NCBI RefSeq assembly: GCF_003219795.1
Contig: NZ_QJVC01000004.1
Location: 186,001 to 250,000 of the forward strand
Reading direction: 5' to 3'
DNA: 64,000 nt
Source of the DNA: Arthrobacter psychrolactophilus
GTDB taxonomy: Bacteria; Actinomycetota; Actinomycetes; Actinomycetales; Micrococcaceae
Shown: in pieces, positions 36,064 to 44,740 of the stretch
Layout of the letters: every line of letters starts with the position of its first letter
Position numbering within the stretch: position 1 is the stretch's first letter
Translations under genes and position numbers: made by a program
The notes under the pieces: generated by a model
What the model was told of the DNA's origin: nothing
What the model saw: the letters and a program-made list of their open reading frames with translations, nothing else
Database searches by the model: none

Positions 36064-37809
36064 ATGTACGCATTGCTGGCCACGGGTCCCGAGTCCTCCA
36101 CCGTCTTGGTTGAGCTTCGGAACGACGACGGAACGGTGGCCGCTCCAGCCCAAACGATCGAGCGCTCACAACTCGGCTCCGCCGTTCAATCGCTCGAGGC
36201 AACGCACCACCCACGGTGGGTCTGGGATCGGGCCATCCATTGGTATCCCGGCCTTCTGGCCGACGGCATCCGGGTAGAAAAGTGCCATGATCTCGCGCTG
36301 TGCCAGAACATTTTGCAGTATTCGGAGTTTGCTGCCGCTACCGGATATCAGCAAAATTTCACGCCGCTGCCGCCGGAGGTCGATCCAGCCCGGGGCAGCT
36401 CATCAATCTACGGCGCGCAGGCCGGACAAGAGAGCCTTTTCGACGCTCCACCGTCATCCTCAACCCCCGTTTCATGGGATCTGGCCGCCGTGGCTCGCGA
36501 GCTCGTGGCCCAGAAAACAGCTATCGCTTCCTCCACACACCCGGCAAGGCTGACACTTTTGCTCAGTGCAGAATCTGCGGGCGCCTTGGTCGCAGCAGAG
36601 ATGCACTATGAAGGTATCCCCTGGCGGGAAGAACTACATAGGAGGTTACTCAATGACTTACTTGGACCGGAGCCAGCCAATTTCGCTCATCCCGAAAAAT
36701 TGGAAGCGCTGGCAGGACAATTACGCACCGCTCTCAACGCACCATCGCTGAATCCAGATTCGCCGCAGGACCTCATGCGAGCTCTGCATCGGGCAGGTAT
36801 CGAAACAAAATCCACCCGTAGTTGGGAACTCCAAGAGTTCAAACACCCGGTCATAGAACCTCTCCTGAACTACCGCAAGCTCAGCAGACTTTTCACGACG
36901 AACGGTTGGAACTGGCTCCAGCAATGGGTCAAGGATGGCCGTTTTCACGCCGAATACGTGGTGGGCGGTGTGGTCTCGGGCCGTTGGGCCTCACGTGGCG
37001 GCGGCGCCATGCAGATCCCGGCACAAATCCGTCACGCGGCCGTGGCCGATCCTGGATATTCACTCATTGTCGCCGACGCTGCCCAATTGGAGCCACGAGT
37101 TTTGGCGGCGTTGGCCCAAGACACGGCCATGGCTGCCGCCGGAGGTGATGCCGCAGGGAACAACAAGGACTTGTACGCCGGAATCGCGGCAGAAGGTTTC
37201 GATGGCGATCGCAGCATGGCTAAAGTCGCGTTGTTGGGTGCCATCTACGGAGCAACGACCGGCGATTCTGGTCGCTTGGTTCCGCAGCTGGCGCGCATGT
37301 ACCCGCGCGCGCTGGACTTCGTGGAACAAGCGGCCCGGGCAGGTGAGCGTGGAGAACGCGTCACGAGTTATTTGGGCCGAAGCACCCCTCCCACCTCCCA
37401 AGAGTGGCGAGATGGGCAGCGCAGCACAAACGCTGCCGAGCAACGCCGAGCCGAACAAGCTGCCAGGTCCCGGGGCCGTTTTACCCGCAACTTCGTCGTT
37501 CAAGGGACGGCCGCCGAGTGGGCGTGTTGTTGGTTAGCCGAACTTCGACGGAGGCTGCGGGTCTTGGCAGCCAGCGCCGCTGTTGCACCAGATTTTTCCG
37601 GTGACGGTGCGGCTCAGCCTGGGACGCCTCAGCTCGTCGCATTCTTGCACGACGAGGTCATGGTGCATTGCCCGGATCACCTCATCGAGGAGGTTAAGCA
37701 GATCGTCCATGAGTCCTCGCGTGCGGCCACCGAGCTGATTTTTGGCAAGATTCCGTTGGAGTTTCCGGTCAATGTCAGCGTGGTCCAGTGCTACGCAGAC
37801 GCCAAGTAG
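36064..37809 (+). CDS. Family A DNA polymerase paralogue, exonuclease motifs not evident
   Basis: A 581-residue protein usually named bifunctional 3'-5' exonuclease/DNA polymerase. The polymerase half (about residue 240 on) shows VVSGRWASRGGGAMQIP, motif A as DAAQLEPRVLAAL, motif B as RSMAKVALLGAIYG, and motif C as AFLHDEVMVHCPD. Compared with Pol I DYSQIELR, the Tyr and Leu are changed but Asp, Gln, Glu and Arg kept. In motif B the position equal to E. coli Phe762 is Leu. The first 200 residues lack the DxE and YxxxD exonuclease motifs. It stands alone, divergent from ssd, and is an accessory polymerase, not the replicative Pol I. Confidence 0.87.
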   Translation: MYALLATGPESSTVLVELRNDDGTVAAPAQTIERSQLGSAVQSLEATHHPRWVWDRAIHWYPGLLADGIRVEKCHDLALCQNILQYSEFAAATGYQQNFTPLPPEVDPARGSSSIYGAQAGQESLFDAPPSSSTPVSWDLAAVARELVAQKTAIASSTHPARLTLLLSAESAGALVAAEMHYEGIPWREELHRRLLNDLLGPEPANFAHPEKLEALAGQLRTALNAPSLNPDSPQDLMRALHRAGIETKSTRSWELQEFKHPVIEPLLNYRKLSRLFTTNGWNWLQQWVKDGRFHAEYVVGGVVSGRWASRGGGAMQIPAQIRHAAVADPGYSLIVADAAQLEPRVLAALAQDTAMAAAGGDAAGNNKDLYAGIAAEGFDGDRSMAKVALLGAIYGATTGDSGRLVPQLARMYPRALDFVEQAARAGERGERVTSYLGRSTPPTSQEWRDGQRSTNAAEQRRAEQAARSRGRFTRNFVVQGTAAEWACCWLAELRRRLRVLAASAAVAPDFSGDGAAQPGTPQLVAFLHDEVMVHCPDHLIEEVKQIVHESSRAATELIFGKIPLEFPVNVSVVQCYADAK

Positions 37810-37843
37810 CACCGTGTGAGTCGCTTAGCGTCTCCGGAGGAGA

Positions 37844-38530
37844 CTAGATGGGTGCGGGAATTTCGCGCTGTTCGTCCCAGGGAACCGACCAGCCCAATTC
37901 TTGGAATACGTAGTTCAAGATTCCTGCGGTGAATCCCCAAACGACCAAACCGTTAACGGCGAAGGCCGGACCCCGATAGGTCTGTCGGCCCCTTTTCAAG
38001 ACGGCGGTGAAGCGATTTTCTGGATCTAAGAGATCGCGCACCGGGACCCGAAAAACCTGCGCCGATTCGCCAAAATCAACCACGTCCACGGGACTCTGGC
38101 GAGCCCACCACCCCACGACCGGGGTCACCATAAAATTACTCACAACCAAGGGCACCTCGGGCAAGGTCCCTAGAATCTCGACGCCGCTGGGGTCGAGCCC
38201 AGTTTCTTCTTCGGCTTCCCGCAAGGCCGCCGCCAGGATGGAATCATCGGTGGCGTCTACTCCTCCGCCAGGAAATGCCACCTGTCCCGGATGATCGTTG
38301 AGCGTTGCCGCCCGCTCAATCAGGAGAACGTCCAGATCCGCAGAAACTAGCGGTTTGTTCGAGATCGCCGGAACATTGTCCAACGCCCCGAACAGCATGA
38401 GTACAGCGGCGTTACGGTACGTGGCCTCATCCGCTCCGACAGCCCACGAAGCGGGCCGCCCCACCCCGCGAATGGTCGTCAGTGTGGCTGCCCTCTCGGC
38501 GAGCCCCACAAGATCGGCATAGGCGCTCAC
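37844..38530 (-). CDS. Nudix hydrolase, CoA pyrophosphatase type
   Basis: A 228-residue cytoplasmic pyrophosphohydrolase. The CoA-specific motif LNDHPGQVAFPGGGVD is followed by a complete Nudix box that includes REAEEETGLD. Members cleave CoA and its thioesters to 3',5'-ADP and phosphopantetheine. The first 45 residues are a helical lead-in. Its start overlaps the nth stop by four bases, so the two are coupled; mycobacterial Rv3672c lies similarly close to nth. Confidence 0.92.
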   Translation of the reverse strand: MSAYADLVGLAERAATLTTIRGVGRPASWAVGADEATYRNAAVLMLFGALDNVPAISNKPLVSADLDVLLIERAATLNDHPGQVAFPGGGVDATDDSILAAALREAEEETGLDPSGVEILGTLPEVPLVVSNFMVTPVVGWWARQSPVDVVDFGESAQVFRVPVRDLLDPENRFTAVLKRGRQTYRGPAFAVNGLVVWGFTAGILNYVFQELGWSVPWDEQREIPAPI

Positions 38531-39348
38531 GAGTGTCCACCCACCGGATCGCTCGCTTGCCCGGTACGGGCGGCCAATTGCGATTCCTGTCGATACTGCG
38601 CCGCGTTAGCAACATCAGCCTGCATCCGCGCCAACAACTCTTCCTGACCGGGAGCCAACTCGTACTTGAGCAATTTGGCAGCCTTCACGGGATCTACCTC
38701 GCCATCGCCATAGGCGGGGCACAAGTGAGCAATCGGGCAGGCGCCGCAGGCGGGCTTGCGCGCATGACAGATCCGTCGACCGTGAAAAACCACCCGATGC
38801 GAGAGCATGGTCCAGTCTTTCGGCTCGAACAGGGCAGCCACATCACTCTCGATCCGCACGGGATCCGTGGATTCGGTCCATCCGAAGCGCTTGGCCAGAC
38901 GCATAAAGTGCGTGTCCACCGTGATGCCGGGGACACCAAAGGCGTTACCCAACACCACGTTGGCGGTTTTTCGCCCAACTCCCGGGAGCGTGACGAGATC
39001 TGCCAGCGAAGCCGGGATCACGCCGTCGTACTCATCGACGAGACGCGTTGCCAAGGCCAAGAGATTGCTCGCCTTCGCGCGGAAGAATCCAGTGGGGCGG
39101 ATGATGTCCTCGAGCTCCACGCTGGACGCCTGCGCCATCGCCAACGGGGTTGGGAAGCGCGCAAAGAGTCCCGGCGTGACCGCGTTGACCCGAATATCGG
39201 TGGTTTGGGCGGACAACACCGTGGCCACCAACAGCTCAAAGGGGTTTCGGAAATCCAATTCCGCATGCGCATACGGGTACAGTTCCGCCAGCTCGCGATT
39301 GATTTTCCGGGCCCGCCGCTTGAGCGCGAGCGCCGATTCCTGCGACAT
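38527..39348 (-). CDS. nth: Endonuclease III
   Basis: A 273-residue base-excision repair enzyme that removes oxidised pyrimidines and cleaves the strand. The helix-hairpin-helix LPGVGRKTANVVLGNAF holds the catalytic Lys, and the Asp lies in GITVDTHFMRL. A [4Fe-4S] cluster is formed by Cys in CHARKPACGACPIAHLC (C-x6-C-x2-C-x5-C). A C-terminal tail of about 50 residues beyond the cluster is variable. Its start overlaps the stop of the upstream membrane-protein gene by one base (TAATG), and its end overlaps the Nudix gene. Confidence 0.97.
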   Translation of the reverse strand: MSQESALALKRRARKINRELAELYPYAHAELDFRNPFELLVATVLSAQTTDIRVNAVTPGLFARFPTPLAMAQASSVELEDIIRPTGFFRAKASNLLALATRLVDEYDGVIPASLADLVTLPGVGRKTANVVLGNAFGVPGITVDTHFMRLAKRFGWTESTDPVRIESDVAALFEPKDWTMLSHRVVFHGRRICHARKPACGACPIAHLCPAYGDGEVDPVKAAKLLKYELAPGQEELLARMQADVANAAQYRQESQLAARTGQASDPVGGHS

Positions 39349-40670
39349 TACTGGCTGTCCGAGGCGCGCTCAATCCCCACGAGATCGAGCAAAACGCCAG
39401 TCTTTCCCTGGCTGTCCTGAACGAGGAAGCTGCTGCCACGGTCCTCCAGCGCCAAAATCCAGGCGCCGGGATTGAGCTTGAATACGAACTGGCGGGTGCC
39501 TTCGTCGATCACGTTCTGCGGGCGATCAACGGCGAACCAGAACGGCTCCGTACTGACGGTCGTGGCTACCTGCGGATCCACAGTCGCGCCGATGCTTTCC
39601 TTGGCCGGCTCCGCAACGTCCTGCTCAGCGACGGGAGCCACCTGCGGGTTCATGCTGGTGGCGTTTTCATCCTCGGCCAGTTCGACGGCGGGGCTCTCCT
39701 CCGCGGGTTGCTCGGCTTCCTCGCTGGCGGGCGGGGTAGCGGCGGGCTCCTCGACTTCCGGCGCGTTCTCCTCGGCAGCTGCCGCAGCGTCCTGCTTGGC
39801 AATTTCGGCAGCAACGTCGGCTATTTGGAAGGTCTGGGTTGGGTTGATAGGAGAGCTTGCCTCGGCGCCAGCCACGGCATGAGCGGTCTGTGCCGCCGGG
39901 GAAGTTTCCTTAGCCGGTGTGAAAATCTGGCCTGCGGCAAGGTGCCCCAGTGAAGACTGTGAGGTGCCCCAAGCCGAAGGAGCATCGGCGGCCACATCGG
40001 AGGTGTCCTTGTCGTCAGCTGAATCCTCAGGAGCAGGCGCGGGACTTACGGCGGCCCCGAAGGAAGCACCCTTTTCAAAGGTCTTGGGCGTTGCGGTGAC
40101 CTTTGGTCCTGCCTTCTCAACCTCAGGCTTCGGTGCGGAGGGGCGCTTAACCGCAGGGACGGCGTCGCGCGCTACTAGGTGAGCCGGAACCTCGGGGCGG
40201 CCAACAAAGTCCGAGGCCAAGGCCGGGATCCACTGGGCGCAGGCCGTGAAGGCTAGCAGCAGCAACGAGCCGATCAAGCCGACGAGGTAGGCGATGCCGA
40301 AGCTTGTCACCGTTCCCGTGAAGAAGAAAAAGGTGGCAAAGGAAGCCACGACGGAGGCGAACTGGTCCGTGGACAGCGAGCCGACACGAAGCTGAGTCTT
40401 GGGGCTCATGCGGCGGGCGAGGAACAGAGCACCCACGATCAGCGGCAAAATGACGCCGATGGCAAGGTAGAACAGACCCCCGGTGTTCCACAGGTTCAGG
40501 CTGCCGGCCAACGTCTGGATGATCGGCACCACTGAGGCCACGAAAATGATCAGGACCGAGCCCAGAACCCCAAGGTCCCGGATAGTCAACGGGCCAACGA
40601 CGGCGTTACTGAGCGCTGGGCCCGTGGTGCCGGTGGCCGTCTGGGGGGAAGACGTAGATTGCACTGTCAT
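39348..40670 (-). CDS. Membrane protein with acidic disordered middle and C-terminal SH3-like domain, unknown function
   Basis: A 440-residue protein I cannot name. Residues 30-155 contain four hydrophobic helices (LGVLGSVLIIFVASVVPII, LFYLAIGVILPLIVGALFL, ASVVASFATFFFFTG, AYLVGLIGSLLLLAFTACA). Residues 170-365 are rich in Ala, Glu, Pro and Ser, probably disordered. The last 70 residues look folded, with beta-rich text such as FVFKLNPGAWILALEDRGSS and FLVQDSQGKTGVLLDLVG. The ATG has GAGGAG eight bases upstream. It is first in an operon with nth and the Nudix gene. A link to DNA repair is not implied by its sequence. Confidence 0.75.
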   Translation of the reverse strand: MTVQSTSSPQTATGTTGPALSNAVVGPLTIRDLGVLGSVLIIFVASVVPIIQTLAGSLNLWNTGGLFYLAIGVILPLIVGALFLARRMSPKTQLRVGSLSTDQFASVVASFATFFFFTGTVTSFGIAYLVGLIGSLLLLAFTACAQWIPALASDFVGRPEVPAHLVARDAVPAVKRPSAPKPEVEKAGPKVTATPKTFEKGASFGAAVSPAPAPEDSADDKDTSDVAADAPSAWGTSQSSLGHLAAGQIFTPAKETSPAAQTAHAVAGAEASSPINPTQTFQIADVAAEIAKQDAAAAAEENAPEVEEPAATPPASEEAEQPAEESPAVELAEDENATSMNPQVAPVAEQDVAEPAKESIGATVDPQVATTVSTEPFWFAVDRPQNVIDEGTRQFVFKLNPGAWILALEDRGSSFLVQDSQGKTGVLLDLVGIERASDSQ

Positions 40671-41018
40671 GGTCTGACTCCTCTAATGTCACGATTGATC
40701 CCCAGCCTAGTTACCGTGGACCGCCAACACTAGCGAGCCACAGCTAAAACCCAGCAAAACCCTCCGAAGTAAAAGGTGTCACTACCTTGTCAGTGGGGAA
40801 GATCATGCATTTGAGCGCAGATATGACGCCATTGACCCCAATCACCTGTGACGGCGAACACGTTAGATCGCCGGAAGCGCTACAGTTTATGGCAGAACAC
40901 GACGTTGTCCGTAAGACCACACTGCGCACCGCTGCCAGCCCGAAAGGGAATGCCACGCGAAGCTGCGTGGTCGATGGTTCACGGGACAACAGCATAAGAA
41001 GGAACGAAGGGATATTAG
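40671..41018. other. Intergenic region upstream of acs
   Basis: A 348-base gap between the divergent membrane-protein and acs genes. It should carry both promoters. A weak Crp-like half site TGTGA followed by ACACG lies at 40847-40862 (eight of ten positions at best). Open frames of 79-83 codons on both strands have no recognisable product, and I do not call them. Confidence 0.4.
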
Positions 41019-42995
41019 ATGTCTGAGGTCACCACCGCAGCTGACGACCAGTCCGGAGACGCACTGGAAAACCTCCTCACGGAGAACCGTCATTTTGCAC
41101 CAAGCGCAGAATTTGCTGCCAACGCCATTGTGCATGGCGACGAATACGCCAAGGCCAATACAGACCGTCCCGCCTTCTGGGGCGAGCAGGCACGCGAGCT
41201 TCTGACGTGGAGCAAGCCCTTCACGAAGACTCTGGACTGGAGCAACCCACCCTTCGCCACATGGTTCGAGGATGGCGAGATCAACGCTGCGTACAACGCC
41301 CTTGACCGTCACGTCGAGGCTGGCAATGGCGACCGTGTTGCTATCCACTTCGAGGGCGAGCCCGGCGATACCCGCACCTACACTTACGCTCAACTGACCG
41401 AGGAGGTCAAGAAGGCCGCGAACGCCTTTGAGACCCTGGGCTTGGCTAAGGGCGACCGTGTTGCCGTTTACCTACCCATGATTCCGGAAGCCGTCATCAC
41501 CTTGTTGGCCTGCGCCCGCATCGGCGCCATTCACTCGGTGGTCTTCGGTGGCTTTTCCGCCGAGGCCCTACGCTCCCGCATTGACGACGCCGAAGCCAAG
41601 CTCGTTGTCACCGCCGACGGCACGTTCCGTCGCGGCAAGCCCAGCGCTTTGAAGCCTGCTGTCGACAACGCCCTGGCCACGCCTGGTCACTCCGTACAAA
41701 ATGTCGTCGTCGTTAAGCGCAATGGCGAGGATGTGAACTGGGTTGAGGGCCGTGACGTTTGGTGGGCCGACACTGTTGGCACCGCCTCAGCCGAGCACAC
41801 CGCCGTCGGGCATGCCGCCGAGCACCCGCTCTTCATCCTCTACACCTCCGGCACCACGGGAAAGCCCAAGGGTATTCTCCACACGACCGGCGGTTACCTC
41901 ACGCAGACCGCCTACACCCACCGCGCTGTGTTCGACCTGCACCCCGAAACGGATGTTTTCTGGTGCACGGCCGACGTCGGATGGATCACCGGCCATTCTT
42001 ACGTCACCTATGCGCCACTGATCAATGGCGCAACCCAGGTCATGTATGAGGGCACCCCGGATTCCCCGCACCAGGGCCGCTTCTGGGAAATCGTAGAAAA
42101 GTACAAGGTCTCCATCCTGTACACGGCCCCGACGGCGATCCGCACCTTCATGAAGTGGGGCGAGGACATCCCCGCCAAGTACGACCTGTCCTCTATCCGT
42201 CTGCTCGGATCTGTGGGCGAACCCATTAACCCCGAGGCCTGGATGTGGTACCGCCGCGTCATTGGCGGCAATAATGCACCCATCGTTGACACCTGGTGGC
42301 AGACGGAAACCGGCGCCATCATGGTGGCACCGCTGCCAGGGGTGACAAACACTAAGCCCGGCTCCGCTCAGGTCCCCATGCCCGGCATCGCCGCCGACGT
42401 GGTGGACGAGCTCGGCGCTTCGGTTCCCCACGGACATGGTGGGTACCTGGTGATCCGCGAGCCCTGGCCGTCCATGTTGCGTGGCATCTGGGGCGACAAG
42501 GATCGCTACAAGGACACCTACTGGTCTCGCTTCGATGACATGTACTTCGCCGGCGACGGTGCCAAGTGGGACGATGACGGCGACATTTGGCTCCTGGGTC
42601 GCGTGGATGATGTCATGAACGTCTCCGGGCACCGCCTCTCCACCACGGAGATCGAGTCCGCACTGGTGAGCCACCCGTCCGTCGCCGAGGCCGCCGTTGT
42701 GGGTGCCGCCGACGAGACGACCGGTCAGGCCGTTGTGGCATTCGTGATCCTGCGCGGCTCTGCCGTGGAGGATGCCGATATCGTGACAACCCTGCGAAAC
42801 CACGTGGGCAAGGAAATTGGCCCCATCGCCAAGCCGAAGACCATCTTGGTGGTTCCGGAACTTCCCAAGACGCGCTCCGGCAAGATCATGCGCCGCTTGC
42901 TCAAGGATGTGGCCGAGGGCCGCGCCGCTGGCGATTCCTCAACCCTCGCCGACAACACCGTCATGAACCAGATTGCGGAGTCCCTGAAGGCCTAA
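41019..42995 (+). CDS. acs: Acetyl-CoA synthetase (AMP-forming)
   Basis: A 658-residue adenylate-forming enzyme that activates acetate to acetyl-CoA using ATP. Core motifs are seen: [15 protein letters not shown] (P-loop), [10 protein letters not shown], and [18 protein letters not shown]. The acylation site lies in [11 protein letters not shown], where the lysine before the Ile-Met is the one acetylated to switch the enzyme off in other bacteria. It could be reactivated by the AcuC-like deacetylase at 8597. The gene stands alone with a long hairpin 20 bases beyond its stop. Confidence 0.98.
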   Translation: MSEVTTAADDQSGDALENLLTENRHFAPSAEFAANAIVHGDEYAKANTDRPAFWGEQARELLTWSKPFTKTLDWSNPPFATWFEDGEINAAYNALDRHVEAGNGDRVAIHFEGEPGDTRTYTYAQLTEEVKKAANAFETLGLAKGDRVAVYLPMIPEAVITLLACARIGAIHSVVFGGFSAEALRSRIDDAEAKLVVTADGTFRRGKPSALKPAVDNALATPGHSVQNVVVVKRNGEDVNWVEGRDVWWADTVGTASAEHTAVGHAAEHPLFILYTSGTTGKPKGILHTTGGYLTQTAYTHRAVFDLHPETDVFWCTADVGWITGHSYVTYAPLINGATQVMYEGTPDSPHQGRFWEIVEKYKVSILYTAPTAIRTFMKWGEDIPAKYDLSSIRLLGSVGEPINPEAWMWYRRVIGGNNAPIVDTWWQTETGAIMVAPLPGVTNTKPGSAQVPMPGIAADVVDELGASVPHGHGGYLVIREPWPSMLRGIWGDKDRYKDTYWSRFDDMYFAGDGAKWDDDGDIWLLGRVDDVMNVSGHRLSTTEIESALVSHPSVAEAAVVGAADETTGQAVVAFVILRGSAVEDADIVTTLRNHVGKEIGPIAKPKTILVVPELPKTRSGKIMRRLLKDVAEGRAAGDSSTLADNTVMNQIAESLKA

Positions 42996-43016
42996 TCCCG
43001 CCCCTTCTCTCCCCTC

Positions 43017-43087
43017 ATCGAGGACGCAGTTGTTGGACCGATTTCACCGATGTTCGGTGTTTTCGGTCTAACGACTACGTCCTCGAT
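43017..43087. terminator. Long hairpin after acs
   Basis: A 25-base arm (43017-43041) pairs with 43063-43087 with two G-T pairs and one mismatch. Inside it CACCGA (43045-43050) pairs with TCGGTG (43054-43059). It starts 22 bases after acs but has no T-run. It may be a terminator or a processed RNA structure. Confidence 0.6.
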
Positions 43088-43210
43088 CTGGGTTAAGACG
43101 CGTGGGCGCAAATTCACAGGAAACTCCGCTCAGCTCTCGGAGCCGTATCTTGATCCGCGCCGCGCTTCAGGGAAAGCCCTCTCCCGTGCATTCCCGTGGC
43201 AATGACTTAC

Positions 43211-43271
43211 TCAAAAGAAACACCACCGTGATCGAAATGTTTCTCTTTTGACTCTTGACGTTTCTTTTATG
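43211..43271. promoter_or_regulatory. Cluster of TTTCTTTT-type repeats, candidate DeoR-family operator
   Basis: TCAAAAGAAACA at 43211-43222 is an inverted copy of TGTTTCTCTTTTGA at 43238-43251, and ACGTTTCTTTTATG at 43258-43271 repeats the theme in direct orientation. DeoR/GlpR-type repressors often bind such repeated T/C-rich units. The operon's own DeoR-type gene lies at 46668. The gap 42996-43332 otherwise holds the acs hairpin and a Crp-like site. Confidence 0.5.
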
Positions 43272-43290
43272 TGGTTTGACGATTGATTCA

Positions 43291-43306
43291 TGTGATCCAC
43301 TTCACG
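43291..43306. promoter_or_regulatory. Crp-like site before the second sugar importer operon
   Basis: TGTGATCCACTTCACG matches TGTGA-N6-TCACA at nine of ten positions. It ends 26 bases before the binding-protein ATG, a position more suited to repression or to a promoter further upstream. Adjacent to the T/C-rich repeat cluster. Confidence 0.5.
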
Positions 43307-43332
43307 TGATTATGCATTTCAAGGGAGAAATC

Positions 43333-44655
43333 ATGTCATTCAACGAAGACCAGTCTGCTCGGGGAATCATCCGTTCAGCCTTTGACCGCCGAACTCTGCT
43401 GAAGACGCTTGGCGTGGGCGCCGTCAGCGCGGCCGGCATTCCGCTGCTCGCAGCGTGCACCGGCGGATCCGGCCCAGGCGGTTCTGCAGCAGCATCAACC
43501 TCCTTGACCTTTGGCTCCGGCTCCTCGGATGACGTCCCCAAGGCCGCCTACAAGGCAGTCACAGACGCCTTCACAGCCAAAACCAAGAACGTCGTGACCA
43601 CCAACGTTGTCCCTCACAACGATTTCCAGAACAAAATCTCCACCTACCTCCAGGGCAGCCCAGATGATTCATTTACCTGGTTCGCCGGTTACCGCATGCA
43701 GTACTACGCGGGCAAGGGTCTGCTGGCTCCCATCGACGATGTCTGGGAAACCATTGGCGCCAACTACTCCGACGCCATGAAGAAGGCCTCCACAGGCCCC
43801 GATGGCAAGATGTACTTTGTTCCGAACTACAACTACCCCTGGGGCTTCTTCTACCGCAAGAGTGTGTGGCAAGAAAAGGGCTACGAAGTTCCCACCACCT
43901 TCGATGCACTCACGACCTTGTGCGCGAAGATGAAGGCCGACGGCTTGGTACCGATCGAGTTCGCTGACAAGGACGGCTGGCCAGCCATGGGCACCTTCGA
44001 CTACATCAACATGCGCCTCAACGGCTACCAGTTCCACATGGATCTGACGGCTCACAAGGAAACCTGGGATCAGAAGAAGGTCAGCGATGTCTTTGACACC
44101 TGGAAGGCTCTGCTGCCGTACCAGAACCCTGCCGCGTTGGGCATGACCTGGCAGGATGCGGCCATCAACATGGGCAAGAAGAAGTCCGGCATGTATCTGT
44201 TGGGATCCTTTGTGACCCAGCAGTACACGGACAAGGCCATCCTGGACGACATCGACTTCTTCCCCTTCCCGGAGATTGCGGTTGAAGGTCAAGACGCAGT
44301 TGAAGCCCCGATCGATGGCCTGCTGTTGTCCAAGAAGGGCGGCAACAACCAAGCAGCAAAGGACTTCATGTCCTTCATGGGCACGCCGGAAGGTCAGGAT
44401 GCCTACGCAAAGGTCGACCCGTCCAACATCGCCACCGCAAAGGGTGCCGACACCTCGGCATTCTCGCCGTTGACGAAGAAGTGCGCCGATACCATTGCCA
44501 ATGCCAAGAGCATCAGCCAGTTCTTTGACCGTGACGCTTTGCCGGCCATGGCTAACAACGTCATGATCCCGGCATTGCAGGCGTTCATCAAGGACGGCAC
44601 CGTGGACGTCAAGAACATGGAATCACAGGCTAAGGCTCTGTACGCGGCCCAGTAA
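43333..44655 (+). CDS. Extracellular sugar-binding lipoprotein (second ABC importer)
   Basis: A 440-residue binding lipoprotein. The ATG at 43333 has AAGGGAGAA just upstream; an earlier in-frame start does not. The N-terminus carries a twin-arginine motif DRRTLLKTLG, a hydrophobic stretch and the lipobox LAAC, so export by Tat and lipid anchoring are expected. The mature part fits family 1 solute-binding proteins (FTAKTKNVVTTNVVPHNDF, AKDFMSFMGTPEGQDAYAK). It is first in an operon with two permeases and a DeoR-type repressor. The sugar is unknown. Confidence 0.92.
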   Translation: MSFNEDQSARGIIRSAFDRRTLLKTLGVGAVSAAGIPLLAACTGGSGPGGSAAASTSLTFGSGSSDDVPKAAYKAVTDAFTAKTKNVVTTNVVPHNDFQNKISTYLQGSPDDSFTWFAGYRMQYYAGKGLLAPIDDVWETIGANYSDAMKKASTGPDGKMYFVPNYNYPWGFFYRKSVWQEKGYEVPTTFDALTTLCAKMKADGLVPIEFADKDGWPAMGTFDYINMRLNGYQFHMDLTAHKETWDQKKVSDVFDTWKALLPYQNPAALGMTWQDAAINMGKKKSGMYLLGSFVTQQYTDKAILDDIDFFPFPEIAVEGQDAVEAPIDGLLLSKKGGNNQAAKDFMSFMGTPEGQDAYAKVDPSNIATAKGADTSAFSPLTKKCADTIANAKSISQFFDRDALPAMANNVMIPALQAFIKDGTVDVKNMESQAKALYAAQ

Positions 44656-44740
44656 TACGCCCGGGTGTGGCGGCGAGCTCCCGCCACCACACCCGGTCCC
44701 CGCCCTCCTGCACGGTTCACTGCGAGAAAACGAGTTTGCC

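Noticed and set aside
40847-40862. Crp-like site upstream of acs
   Set aside because: Matches at most eight of ten positions, too weak to list as a feature.
40787-41026. 79-codon open frame before acs
   Set aside because: No clear ribosome site, no recognisable product, lies in a promoter-like gap and overlaps the acs start.
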